From assembly GCA_002454045.1 (NCBI GenBank), contig DKID01000028.1:1-18396 (forward strand): a DNA stretch of 18,396 nt, given 5' to 3'. Below are positions 1 through 6,856 of this stretch, one piece after another. The first letter of the stretch is position 1. Every line of letters starts with the position of its first letter. The stretch comes from Nitrospina sp. UBA6727. Its GTDB lineage: Bacteria > Nitrospinota > Nitrospinia > Nitrospinales > VA-1. Under the pieces are notes generated by a model. It was given only the letters and a program-made list of their open reading frames with translations. It was not told where the DNA came from and did no database searches. Made by a program: the position numbers and the translations under genes.

Positions 1-57
1 GGCGTCAGTCGCGGTGACAGCGGATTTATTTTTGCGGCGACGCGGAAGCATCCACAT
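1..57 (-). CDS. 5' end of an unidentified gene (cut by window edge)
   Basis: An ATG on the minus strand opens a frame that stays open for all 19 codons to the window edge. It begins MWMLPRRRKNKS and is rich in arginine and lysine. It starts 7 nt after the stop of the nucleosidase gene, so it would be the third gene of the leftward asnS operon. There is no strong Shine-Dalgarno, although the preceding stop region (GTAAGTTAA) is purine rich. Too little is visible to name a product, and a chance open frame of this length is possible. Confidence 0.35.
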   Translation of the reverse strand, partial: MWMLPRRRKNKSAVTATDA

Positions 58-64
58 TTTGAAA

Positions 65-808
65 TTAACTTACGAGGTCGGACAGGAATTTTGTCATGCT
101 CTGAGTTGCAAACTGGGTTTGCGCGCGAAGCGACAACGCACTTTTGATAGGGCGTGGGTGCGTCAATAAATACCATCTGGATTTAAGAGTCGCAACTTCT
201 CCGTCGCTTCCCAAAAACTCTGCGGCGCGCAAGAGTTTCTGTTCGACGCTGTCGGAAATCACGCGCACCGATAGCAACGGCAGTCGCTTTTCTTCAGCCA
301 CCTTGGCGATCGCCGCGGTTTCCATTTCCACCGCTTGAACGCGATAACTCCTTCCGAGTTTTTGCTTCGCCGCCGGCTCGTCAATCACGGTGTCGACGGT
401 TAGCAATCCGCCCACGACCGCCTTCATTCCGTCGCGACAAGGAATGCACTGGGCACGATTCAACCAGTTGCGGTCGGGAAAATATTTTCTGCCGCCGTCT
501 TTCCCGTTCATTTCCAAAATAAAATCCGCGATCACCAAGTCGCCGACATGCAGTTCCGGTTGGACTGCCCCGGCATAGCCAGTGCTAATCACGGCGCTGG
601 GATGAAAATGGTTGACGACTTGCAAGGCGGAATCCGCCGCGCGTTGTTTGCCAACGCCGGACCGAACTAGGACGACATCCCGCCCGCGCCACTTGCCGAG
701 CCAGGCATCGGTTTTATCCAAACGCACCCGGCGCGAGATATTCATCGCTCGCTTGATGCCGACAATTTCTTCGTTCACCGCGGCGAATATTGCGACGCAA
801 TCGTTCAT
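65..808 (-). CDS. PNP/UDP-phosphorylase family nucleosidase (MTA/SAH nucleosidase-like)
   Basis: The 247-aa protein has the layout of the PNP_UDP_1 family: an N-terminal strand with acidic residues E13/E14, a SGVGK loop at 50-54, STGYAG at 75-80, the substrate-binding VEMETAAIA motif at 160-168, and an ISD motif whose D186 matches the general-acid aspartate of MTA/SAH nucleosidases. Such enzymes hydrolyse 5'-methylthioadenosine and S-adenosylhomocysteine to adenine plus the thioribose. Family relatives include futalosine hydrolase and hopanoid-associated phosphorylase, and I cannot exclude those. The gene lies 9 nt downstream of asnS in the same direction, suggesting co-transcription. mtnA, which acts later in methylthioadenosine salvage, lies 2 kb away on the other strand; a link is inference. 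The ATG start has no good Shine-Dalgarno, consistent with translation coupled to asnS. Confidence 0.82.
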   Translation of the reverse strand: MNDCVAIFAAVNEEIVGIKRAMNISRRVRLDKTDAWLGKWRGRDVVLVRSGVGKQRAADSALQVVNHFHPSAVISTGYAGAVQPELHVGDLVIADFILEMNGKDGGRKYFPDRNWLNRAQCIPCRDGMKAVVGGLLTVDTVIDEPAAKQKLGRSYRVQAVEMETAAIAKVAEEKRLPLLSVRVISDSVEQKLLRAAEFLGSDGEVATLKSRWYLLTHPRPIKSALSLRAQTQFATQSMTKFLSDLVS

Positions 809-817
809 GGCGAGAGG

Positions 818-2194
818 CTAAAATTTCGCGTGCTTGGGAGTTCTGGGAAAAGGGATTACGTCGCGGATATTTCCCATGCCCGTGACGAACTGAACCAACC
901 TTTCGAATCCCAGCCCGAATCCTGAATGTGGCGCCGACCCAAATTTTCGCAGGTCGAGATACCACCAGTATTCTTCCGGGTTGAGATTTTTATCCCGCAT
1001 GCGTTGCAAAAGCATTTCATAATTTTCCTCGCGCTGACTGCCGCCGATTATTTCGCCAAGGTTTGGCAGGAGCACGTCCATCGCCAGCACGGTTTCGCCG
1101 CCGTCATTGAGTTTCATGTAAAAAGGTTTGATTGGTTCGGGATAGTTGAACACGATAATCGGTTTTTTGAAAACCTTCTCGCTGAGATAACGTTCGTGTT
1201 CCGCTTGCAGAGCAGAGCCCCACTCTACCGGGTAGGTGAAAGCCTCGGGTGATTTCTGTAACTGGTGGATGGCGTCGGTGTATGTCAACCTTTCGAACTG
1301 ATTGTCGATGATATTTTTCATGGTGGCGAGAATGGTGGTGTCGATGCGCGTGTTGAAAAACTCCATGTCTTCGGCGCAATGTTCCATCACGTCCGACAAT
1401 AAAAATTTGATGAATTTTTCGGCGAGGTCCATGTCCTCGTCCAAATCATAAAAAGCCATTTCCGGTTCCACCATCCAAAATTCGGACAGGTGACGACTGG
1501 TGTTGGAATTTTCGGCGCGGAAGGTGGGACCGAACGTATAAATTTCCGCAAGCGCCATGGCGTAAATTTCGCCTTCCAGTTGCCCGCTGACCGTGAGAAA
1601 AGTTTTCTCGCCAAAGAAGTCGCGGGAAAAATCAATCTCCCCATTCACCCGCGGCGGATTAGACATATCCATGGTCGTCACCTGAAACATTTTTCCGGCG
1701 CCTTCGCAATCGCTAGTAGTCACGATGGGCGTGTTCAAATAAATGAAGCCGCGGGCTTGAAAAAATCGGTGGATGGAAAAAGCCAATCGGTTGCGAACCC
1801 GCATGACCGCGCCGAAAGTATTGGTGCGCGGACGAAGGTGGGCGATCTCGCGCAAAAATTCGAAGGAGTGCCGCTTCTTTTGCAAGGGATAATCAACGGG
1901 GGAGGAACCGTAAACGTGAATTTCCGCGGCTTGGATTTCCCGCGACTGCCCCTTGCCTTCGGACGCCACCAACTTGCCGCGAACTGAAACGCAACTGCCG
2001 GTGGTCACTTGTTTCTCGACGGACGCGTAACGGGAATGTTCCGCCACCACCTGAATATCAGCGAAACAGGAACCATCATTGATTTGCAAAAAGGAGAAGC
2101 CGCCCTTGGAGTCGCGCCGAGTTTTCACCCATCCCTTAACCAGCACTTCCCTCTCTTCACCGTGGATGAGGTCTTTGATTTTTGTTCGCGTCAT
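818..2194 (-). CDS. asnS: Asparagine--tRNA ligase
   Basis: The 458-aa protein is close to the usual length (E. coli AsnRS is 466 aa). An N-terminal OB-fold anticodon-binding domain spans about residues 17-95 (starting GWVKTRRDSKGG). The class II catalytic core follows, with motif 2 around 221-243 (TFRAENSNTSRHLSEFWMVE) and motif 3 near the C-terminus (GFGLGFERLVQF). The ending PFPRTP is typical of AsnRS and separates it from AspRS. It charges tRNA-Asn with asparagine in the cytoplasm. The start ATG has a GGAGG Shine-Dalgarno about 12 nt upstream. It is the first gene of a leftward operon with the nucleosidase and is divergent from yggT, with 127 bp of shared upstream DNA. The sequence looks fully intact. 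Confidence 0.97.
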   Translation of the reverse strand: MTRTKIKDLIHGEEREVLVKGWVKTRRDSKGGFSFLQINDGSCFADIQVVAEHSRYASVEKQVTTGSCVSVRGKLVASEGKGQSREIQAAEIHVYGSSPVDYPLQKKRHSFEFLREIAHLRPRTNTFGAVMRVRNRLAFSIHRFFQARGFIYLNTPIVTTSDCEGAGKMFQVTTMDMSNPPRVNGEIDFSRDFFGEKTFLTVSGQLEGEIYAMALAEIYTFGPTFRAENSNTSRHLSEFWMVEPEMAFYDLDEDMDLAEKFIKFLLSDVMEHCAEDMEFFNTRIDTTILATMKNIIDNQFERLTYTDAIHQLQKSPEAFTYPVEWGSALQAEHERYLSEKVFKKPIIVFNYPEPIKPFYMKLNDGGETVLAMDVLLPNLGEIIGGSQREENYEMLLQRMRDKNLNPEEYWWYLDLRKFGSAPHSGFGLGFERLVQFVTGMGNIRDVIPFPRTPKHAKF

Positions 2195-2242
2195 AAACTC
2201 AATTTACCTCCACCAAAACTTTCACCGCGAAGAAGCTCTTCG

Positions 2243-2271
2243 TTGACATGGAAGGATTTTTCGGATAACTT
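2243..2271 (+). promoter_or_regulatory. Candidate sigma-70 promoter for yggT
   Basis: A perfect TTGACA lies at 2243-2248. It is followed 17 nt later by TAACTT at 2266-2271, a poor -10 matching only three of six consensus positions. The site is in the asnS/yggT divergent gap, about 50 nt before the yggT start. The -35 and spacing are good and the -10 is weak, so this is tentative. Confidence 0.35.
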
Positions 2272-2321
2272 GCGGACGGTAACAATAACTTTTCTCCCGC
2301 GTTCCAAATATTCTTTCGTCC

Positions 2322-2621
2322 GTGTTTATTCTAGGAAATTTACTACAAGCGACCGCCCAGATTCTAAGCATCGTTCTGCAACTCTATATGTGGGTCATCA
2401 TCATCAGCGCCCTGTTATCGTGGGTGAACCCGGACCCGTATAATCCCATCGTCCGATTTTTGCACAGTATCACAGAACCAGTTTTGTATCGAGTGCGACA
2501 GTTGCTTCCCATGTCTGGAATGGGAATTGATTTTTCGCCGATCATCGTCCTGCTCGTAATTGTTTTCCTGCAAAATTTTATCGTGCAGTCGCTGGAAACT
2601 TTGGCGGTGAGACTGCAATAA
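2322..2621 (+). CDS. YggT family integral membrane protein
   Basis: The 99-aa protein begins MFILGNLLQATAQ and contains the family hallmark LYMWVIIISALLSWVNPDPY, then a short loop and a second hydrophobic segment. Two membrane segments are visible, roughly residues 8-33 and 70-93. The fit to the family N-terminus picks the GTG at 2322 as start even though no Shine-Dalgarno precedes it. YggT proteins (E. coli YggT, plant CCB3/YlmG) sit in the inner membrane. They have been linked to osmotic stress, cell division or cofactor assembly, but have no agreed biochemical function. In many genomes yggT lies next to proC and yggS; here mtnA follows 93 nt downstream. Confidence 0.9.
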   Translation: MFILGNLLQATAQILSIVLQLYMWVIIISALLSWVNPDPYNPIVRFLHSITEPVLYRVRQLLPMSGMGIDFSPIIVLLVIVFLQNFIVQSLETLAVRLQ

Positions 2622-2628
2622 TCCTCCG

Positions 2629-2657
2629 CCGCAACTAACCCTCCTGAAACGTTGCGG
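2629..2657. repeat. Inverted repeat between yggT and mtnA
   Basis: CCGCAAC (2629-2635) and GTTGCGG (2651-2657) form a 7-bp stem with a 15-nt loop directly after yggT. A purine-rich stretch follows rather than a T-run, so it is not a convincing intrinsic terminator. It could stabilise the yggT 3' end or modulate read-through into mtnA. Confidence 0.35.
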
Positions 2658-2714
2658 GGAAAAACAAACAGCCGCCGACCACTAAAATTTCCGACCGCGC
2701 AAAAAAACTTCACC

Positions 2715-3755
2715 ATGATCAAAACCATAGAGTATGTCGATGGGATGGTGAGAATGATCGACCAAACTCGTCTTCCCGCAGAAAAAGTTTTCGTGGACTG
2801 TAAAACCATCGAGGAGGTTGGCCAGGCTATTAAAACTATGGTGATCCGAGGAGCCCCGGCAATCGGCGTCGCGGCGGCGATGGGAGTCAGCCTTGGTGCC
2901 GATGCAATCACCGCCGCCAACTTCGACGAGTTTTACGACGCGATGAAACGACAATGCGACCGCCTCGGCAAGTCCCGCCCCACGGCGGTGAATCTCGCCT
3001 GGGCCATCGACAGGATGAAACAAGTTGCGCGGGATTCAAAAAACTTCTCCATCGCCGCGGTGAAAGTTCGGTTGAAGCAAGAAGCCCTCGCCATCCTGAC
3101 CGAAGATGTCAGCATCAACAAGTCGATGGGGCAGCACGGACAAACGCTAGTTAAAAACGGCAATGTGATTTTGACGCATTGCAACGCCGGGGCTTTGGCA
3201 ACGGCGGGTTTCGGCACCGCGCTGGGAGTGATTCGGGCGTCCGTCAACGCCGGAAAAAATGTCCGCGTGTTGGCGAACGAAACGCGTCCCTTCTTGCAAG
3301 GGGCGAGACTAACCGCATGGGAACTAAAGGAAGACGGCATCCCCGTTAAGTTGATCACCGACAACATGTGCGGCTTCTTTATGAAAAATCAGCAGGTCGA
3401 TATGGTCATCGTCGGCGCCGACCGCATCGCGAAAAATGGAGACGTCGCCAACAAGATAGGCACCTACATGGTCGCCGTGCTCGCCAAGGAAAACCGTATT
3501 CCGTTTTATGTTGCGGCGCCGGTTTCAACCTTGGACTTTGCGCTGGCGTCCGGCGATGAAATTCCCATTGAAGAACGCTCGGCCGAAGAAGTGGTGAACA
3601 TCAACGGCAAAAGGATTGCGCCGGAAGGCATCGAGGTGGCACACCCTGCGTTCGACATCACCCCCAACAAATTGGTCACGGCAATCATCACCGAAAATGG
3701 AATCGCCCGCGCGCCTTACACCGCGTCGCTCCAAACAATGGTGAAGAAAAAATGA
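2715..3755 (+). CDS. mtnA: S-methyl-5-thioribose-1-phosphate isomerase
   Basis: The 346-aa protein matches MtnA of the eIF2B-alpha/beta/delta-like fold. RGAPAIG is at 45-51, the catalytic cysteine is in THCNAGALATAG (C156), and the catalytic aspartate is in VIVGADRIAKNGDVANKIGTY (D236). It converts 5-methylthioribose-1-phosphate to methylthioribulose-1-phosphate in the methionine salvage pathway. The frame is open further upstream to a TTG at 2652, but the ATG at 2715 gives the family N-terminus (MIKTIEYVDG) and normal length. No Shine-Dalgarno is visible before this ATG. The stop overlaps the start of the next gene (ATGA), so the two are translationally coupled. No other mtn genes are in view except possibly the nucleosidase on the other strand. 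Confidence 0.95.
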   Translation: MIKTIEYVDGMVRMIDQTRLPAEKVFVDCKTIEEVGQAIKTMVIRGAPAIGVAAAMGVSLGADAITAANFDEFYDAMKRQCDRLGKSRPTAVNLAWAIDRMKQVARDSKNFSIAAVKVRLKQEALAILTEDVSINKSMGQHGQTLVKNGNVILTHCNAGALATAGFGTALGVIRASVNAGKNVRVLANETRPFLQGARLTAWELKEDGIPVKLITDNMCGFFMKNQQVDMVIVGADRIAKNGDVANKIGTYMVAVLAKENRIPFYVAAPVSTLDFALASGDEIPIEERSAEEVVNINGKRIAPEGIEVAHPAFDITPNKLVTAIITENGIARAPYTASLQTMVKKK

Positions 3756-4762
3756 ACGCCATGATCCTCGCCGCCGGCTTCGGGTCACGCCTCAAACCGC
3801 TGACCCGCGATCTTCCCAAGCCGATGTTCCCGGTGTTAAACCGCCCTCTTCTGGAACACACGATTAACTATTTAGTTTCCCACGGCGTCCGCGACATCAT
3901 CGTCAACGTGCATCACCTGCCCGACAAGATTACCGAGTATTTCGGCGACGGCGCAGGTTTCGGGGCGCGTCTAAAATTTTCCCAAGAAAAGAAAATTCTA
4001 GGAACCGCGGGGGGACTAAAAAAGGCGCAAGCCTTCCTTGAAGAAGAAACATTTTTGGTGATGAACAGCGACGTGCTCGCCGACGTTGATCTGAATAAAG
4101 TACTCAGTTTTCATAAAGAAAAAAAATCTTGCCTGACACTGGTGGTGCGACGGGACGCCCATCTGGAAAAATACGAATCCATCGAATTGGCCGACGACGG
4201 TCGCATCGCGCAATTCGCGGACGCGTCGATTAAAAACAAAAACTTTCCCGCGACAACTCAACGCGTCATGTTCACCGGCATCCAAATTATGGAGCCGGAA
4301 ATATTTTCCCGCATACCCGCAGAAAAATTTCTTGGCACGGCGGAAGATGTGTTCCCGGCGATGGTCCAAGACGAACTTCCGGTATATGGAACCGTGCACG
4401 AAAAATATTGGATCGACATGGGCACGCGGGAAACTTATATTCAGGCGCAGGCGGATGCGCTCGATGGGAAACTATCGTTACAAGTGGAGACCGCGAAAAC
4501 GTTGGCGGCGGCGCTCATCGTATCTCCTGTGCATATCGGCGAGAGATGCGAAATTTCCAAAGACGCGCAGGTCGGTCCCCATGCGGTGTTGGGAGATGGT
4601 TGCCGAATCCGTTCCGGCGCGGTGGTGGAAAACTCCATACTCTGGGAGGGCGTGACCGTCGGCGCGCGCGCCACCGTGCAAAATTCCGTCCTCGGCGAAA
4701 ACGTGTCCGTAGAAAATGACGAGCAAGTGAAAGACGCGTCACGCGTTGCCGACCTTGGTTGA
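3752..4762 (+). CDS. NDP-sugar pyrophosphorylase (mannose-1-P guanylyltransferase / glucose-1-P nucleotidyltransferase type)
   Basis: The 336-aa protein starts with the nucleotidyl-transferase signature ILAAGFGSRLKPLTRDLPKPM, holding the GxGxRLxPLT loop and the PKPM lysine. A GTAGGL motif and the metal-binding MNSD motif follow. From about residue 250 the chain becomes hexapeptide-type repeats (VHIGERCEIS, VGPHAVLGDG and so on), predicting a left-handed beta-helix tail. Enzymes of this kind join a sugar-1-phosphate to an NTP, making GDP-mannose, dTDP-glucose or ADP-glucose type donors for cell-envelope glycans. The exact sugar and nucleotide cannot be read from motifs. The ATG lies inside the mtnA stop region (ATGA overlap). 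A second ATG three codons on is an alternative start. Confidence 0.88.
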   Translation: MNAMILAAGFGSRLKPLTRDLPKPMFPVLNRPLLEHTINYLVSHGVRDIIVNVHHLPDKITEYFGDGAGFGARLKFSQEKKILGTAGGLKKAQAFLEEETFLVMNSDVLADVDLNKVLSFHKEKKSCLTLVVRRDAHLEKYESIELADDGRIAQFADASIKNKNFPATTQRVMFTGIQIMEPEIFSRIPAEKFLGTAEDVFPAMVQDELPVYGTVHEKYWIDMGTRETYIQAQADALDGKLSLQVETAKTLAAALIVSPVHIGERCEISKDAQVGPHAVLGDGCRIRSGAVVENSILWEGVTVGARATVQNSVLGENVSVENDEQVKDASRVADLG

Positions 4763-4796
4763 GCCAATCTTTTAGTTGGAGGATAAAACAGACAAC

Positions 4797-4839
4797 CACC
4801 CTTTCCCAAAAGAGTGTAGCGAACGGGGAGGAAAGGGTG
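4797..4839. repeat. REP-like long-loop inverted repeat
   Basis: CACCCTTTCC (4797-4806) and GGAAAGGGTG (4830-4839) are perfect 10-bp inverted copies around a 23-nt GC-rich loop (AGTGTAGCGAACGGGG core). It sits at the convergent junction between the pyrophosphorylase and the leftward fragment. No U-run follows on the plus strand. It resembles dispersed intergenic palindromes more than a classical terminator, and a genome-wide count would settle that. Confidence 0.4.
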
Positions 4840-4871
4840 ACAAACCTGTTTATTGTCGGGGTCGAAATTTA

Positions 4872-5264
4872 TTATTCATCAGCCCACAAATCTTTTGTTT
4901 CTTCCTCCTTTTTTTCTTCTAAGACTTCGGGTTTTGCTTGAGTAGATTTTAGGTTTTCATCGCATCGCAATGGATTGGTGAGAACCGTATCGTAGTCAAA
5001 CGCACTGCCACTACCAACATCAACCAACGCCCCTATAAGTCCACCAAGTAGAATATTCCCAAACATATACCCATTCACGGAAGATTCAAGAACTACAACT
5101 TCGGAATGACCATCTTTTTCACAATCCACTACTAAGTCATCGAATGATTTATTTATGGTGACGGTTTCCGGAGTTGCCTTTACGTAAAATGTGCCTTCAT
5201 CGTTTGAGAGAGAACAACTTGCCTGGGGACAAAAAGGCGTTGAGTTAAGCCCGAGGTCGGGCCA
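4872..5264 (-). pseudogene. Start-less fragment of a probable lipoprotein family (CSLxNDxGTxxV ... GNILLGGLIGxxVD)
   Basis: The minus-strand frame from 5264 to the stop at 4872 encodes about 130 residues with CSLSNDEGTFYV, a TPETVTI strand, VVDCEKDG and GNILLGGLIGALVDVGSGSAFDY. From memory this resembles the core of a widespread uncharacterised bacterial lipoprotein family (N-terminal CATI-type lipobox, then TQ...GAxCxLxN). Here there is no ATG, GTG or TTG between the in-frame stop at 5265-5267 and an internal GTG at 5129, and the signal peptide and lipobox are missing. A neighbouring frame just upstream reads GPTSGLTQRLFV, which could be the preceding part of the same protein displaced by a frameshift near 5230. 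The tail ends in an acidic EVLEEKKEEETK stretch. Most likely this is a decayed gene. Translation of the 85-aa remnant from GTG 5129 cannot be excluded. Confidence 0.6.
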
Positions 5265-5269
5265 TCAAC
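5231..5269 (-). terminator. Terminator-like hairpin plus T-run (minus strand)
   Basis: On the minus strand GTTGA (5269-5265) can pair with TCAAC (5243-5239), enclosing a GCCCG/CGGGC stem (5249-5253 with 5258-5262). It is followed by GCC and five T residues (5235-5231). This is intrinsic-terminator geometry. The same GGTTGAT arm is also part of the longer 5264-5380 helix, so the two structures are mutually exclusive. Confidence 0.3.
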
Positions 5270-5380
5270 CAGCACATAGGCATGCCGTCCGCCTATTTCT
5301 CTGCTCAAGTAGCTAATTTAAACGTTTAACGAGTTTTATATTCAGCGGAAGACCCGCGAAGGGGCCTATGTATGGTTGAT
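5264..5380. repeat. 117-nt inverted-repeat element, possible structured RNA
   Basis: The ends 5264-5281 and 5364-5380 are inverted copies: ATCAACCA, then a 2x1 internal loop, then ACATAGGC, giving 16 base pairs closing about 82 nt. The interior holds further small stems (ATAGGC/GCCTAT at 5277-5282 and 5291-5296, and GCGG/CCGC near 5345-5357) and the palindrome TAAACGTTTA. No known RNA family was recognised. It could be a noncoding RNA, a small non-autonomous mobile element or a recombination site. It abuts the start-less lipoprotein fragment. Confidence 0.4.
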
Positions 5381-5635
5381 TATTTTGATGTTGAATTATT
5401 CCGTGTCGTTATGTGTTTCTATCTCTGTTTCGCCTCCTTATCTTCGGGAAAGATTTTCTCGGGTTATTTTGAAAAACGCTCCAACTAGTGAAAACGCATT
5501 ATAACTAAATTATAATTCCAGCAGGAAAGTTTTTCCCGGGGCGCAATCCTCTTTCTATAAAATCCTTAAAATTTTTAGCCGACACATCTTCACCCGGATT
5601 TCCCGACAACTAGTTGCTTCATCAACAATCTCTGC
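5381..5635. other. AT-rich intergenic stretch without recognisable genes
   Basis: No open frame of interest was found on either strand. It contains a 7-bp hairpin ATTATAA-CTAAA-TTATAAT (5498-5516), a GGAAA/TTTCC mini-hairpin near 5523 and the 10-bp palindrome CAACTAGTTG (5607-5616). The last lies just beyond the stop of the DUF3386 gene. Base composition is more AT-rich than the flanking genes. Nothing here could be assigned a function. Confidence 0.4.
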
Positions 5636-6313
5636 TCAGAGCAATTTGTGATTGCGGAGCGTCATGGTCGAAACGCAAATCTGACCTTCCTCACAATTAA
5701 TAATCCGCCGCGTCGCGGGTAAATCGGCATCGCCCACTCGAGTGTATTCGTCGGTGTAACTTTCCACGTCTTTCAAACTTTTATTTTCCGGATTGAAATA
5801 GAACACCGAATACTTGTGGGTCAGAAATTTACCGTCACGGTTTTTCCGACTTTCTTCTATGTTGATGGAAAAAGAAAAGCGCGGGGTCTGCCGATTGATC
5901 TGCTGGATTCGCCCTTCCTTGATGCGGTAGAAAGAACTCATGCCGTCCCCGCCCATGATGAGTTTTCTTCCCAACGGATGCGTGCCGTCATCACCGAAAC
6001 GCAATTTGTATTTGCCGTCCGAATCCTCAAAAGAGCGCGGACCCCGGTGCATGGCAATGGAAGCCAAGTTTTCCGCGAGAAAACTTTTGGCTTTTTCATC
6101 GCCGACATCGGCCTCAATTTCTTTGGGTCCTTTGACGGTCACGGTACCATTATGTTCCGCGCCGTTAATGTTCGCCGTCGCATCCGCCGTGAAACCCCCG
6201 AACCCGGTCGGCCATCGCGCCGTGTTCGAAAAAACTTCCTGCATTGCCGCCCGCGCTTCGGCATCGTCTTCCAACGCGGCTTCAACATCTTTTGCTTTGG
6301 TGTAAGTCGTCAT
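5636..6313 (-). CDS. DUF3386 family protein
   Basis: The 225-aa soluble protein has no signal peptide or membrane segment. The order of motifs matches my recollection of the DUF3386 family, best known from cyanobacteria and plastids: a WPTGFGGFTAD strand near the start, HRGPRSFED in the middle, FSINIEESRKN and a YTRVGDADLPATRR region near the end, closing with NHKLL. No biochemical function is established. The family often sits in phototroph genomes, so its occurrence in this context is unusual. The ATG at 6313 is chosen because AGGAG lies 7 nt upstream; an in-frame TTG two codons earlier would leave almost no spacing. It is downstream of the exbD remnant on the same strand, separated by a terminator-like hairpin. 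Confidence 0.75.
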   Translation of the reverse strand: MTTYTKAKDVEAALEDDAEARAAMQEVFSNTARWPTGFGGFTADATANINGAEHNGTVTVKGPKEIEADVGDEKAKSFLAENLASIAMHRGPRSFEDSDGKYKLRFGDDGTHPLGRKLIMGGDGMSSFYRIKEGRIQQINRQTPRFSFSINIEESRKNRDGKFLTHKYSVFYFNPENKSLKDVESYTDEYTRVGDADLPATRRIINCEEGQICVSTMTLRNHKLL

Positions 6314-6342
6314 GCTCAATCTCCTTACGAAACATAAAGAGC

Positions 6343-6364
6343 CCGGCTCGCATTTCCGAACCGG
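6343..6364 (-). terminator. Possible intrinsic terminator after the exbD remnant
   Basis: On the minus strand CCGGTTCG (6364-6357) pairs with CGAGCCGG (6350-6343) through 8 bp including one G-U pair, around a 6-nt loop. A short GCTCTTTA follows. The T-run is weak. It lies between the exbD remnant stop (6375) and the DUF3386 start (6313). Confidence 0.35.
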
Positions 6365-6374
6365 ACGTTGTTTA

Positions 6375-6541
6375 TCATTTCACCGCGACGCTAATATCGG
6401 GGACGCTTTTTTTTGCAACAAGCCCATGACTTGAATCACGTCGCCGTAAGGCAGGGACTTGTCGGCGCGGATGATAGCGTTCGGTTTTTTGCTTTTGAAT
6501 TTCATCTTGGCGAGAACCGTTTCTAATTCTAAAAGCGTCAA
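6375..6541 (-). pseudogene. exbD: exbD/tolR C-terminal fragment with a frameshift
   Basis: One minus-strand frame reads LELETVLAKM, then AIIRADKSLPYGDVIQVMGLL, the periplasmic C-terminal domain of ExbD/TolR, a partner in proton-motive-force-driven transport. At a run of eight A residues (6414-6407) this frame loses the homology. The natural ending SVPDISVAVK followed by a stop at 6375 is found one frame over. A ninth A would restore LLQKKSVPDISVAVK. The transmembrane helix and the INLTPLIDV-type N-terminus expected of ExbD are absent upstream. Frames there encode only arginine-rich or unrelated sequence (a 99-aa frame starts at 6674). The gene is therefore both N-terminally truncated and frameshifted, most likely dead. 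A sequencing error in the homopolymer could explain the frameshift but not the missing N-terminus. Confidence 0.72.
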
Positions 6542-6704
6542 CGGTTGGGACCTTCGTAGATTTTTCTTTGGACGACACCGCCGTCGCCGCGGGGCCCGCG
6601 CCGTCAATCGCCCTTTCAGTTTCGTCGAGTTTCTCGCCGACCCGCAACAATCCAATTTTGATTGCCGCTCTCATACATGTTCACTATTTTGACGAGGTTT
6701 CCTG

Positions 6705-6751
6705 TCCAGAAAATGGGACAGCGATAAAGTTATAGCATGAAGTTTTCTGGA
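6705..6751. repeat. Inverted repeat upstream of the bamD-like gene
   Basis: TCCAGAAAA (6705-6713) and TTTTCTGGA (6743-6751) are perfect 9-bp inverted copies. Inside them CTGTCC/GGACAG (6702-6707 and 6715-6720) forms a second, competing small hairpin. They lie in the roughly 180-bp gap between the exbD remnant and the bamD-like gene. They could be an operator or a transposon scar; nothing identifies a binding factor. Confidence 0.3.
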
Positions 6752-6856
6752 TAAGCAAGAAGCCTGCAAGTTCCGCAAAATAATTCGGCTCTTTAAATAT
6801 AAAGTTTTTTGGTATATATTCGGGGCAACTTTTTTTTTCAGCGATTGAATACCGTG

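Noticed and set aside
1490..1987. Plus-strand 165-codon frame inside asnS
   Set aside because: It is antisense to the catalytic region of a well-conserved asnS and has no recognisable motif.
2009..2443. Plus-strand open frame of 144 codons spanning the asnS start and yggT
   Set aside because: It covers the asnS 5' end and most of yggT in other frames, has no family features, and both overlapped genes are certain.
4759..4941. Plus-strand 60-codon frame after the pyrophosphorylase
   Set aside because: It starts on the stop of the preceding gene, crosses the inverted repeat and runs antisense to the lipoprotein fragment; no coding features.
5239..5380. Integron attC-like site (GTTGAGT, a TTAAGCC run and flanking inverted arms)
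   Set aside because: The outer arms ATCAAC and GTTGAT do not fit RYYYAAC/GTTRRRY, the unpaired spacer between the two paired blocks is too short, and no integrase or cassette array is visible.
5221..5400. tmRNA, SRP RNA, RNase P RNA or 6S RNA at the inverted-repeat element
   Set aside because: None of the conserved core sequences of these RNAs could be found on either strand; only the long helix is notable.
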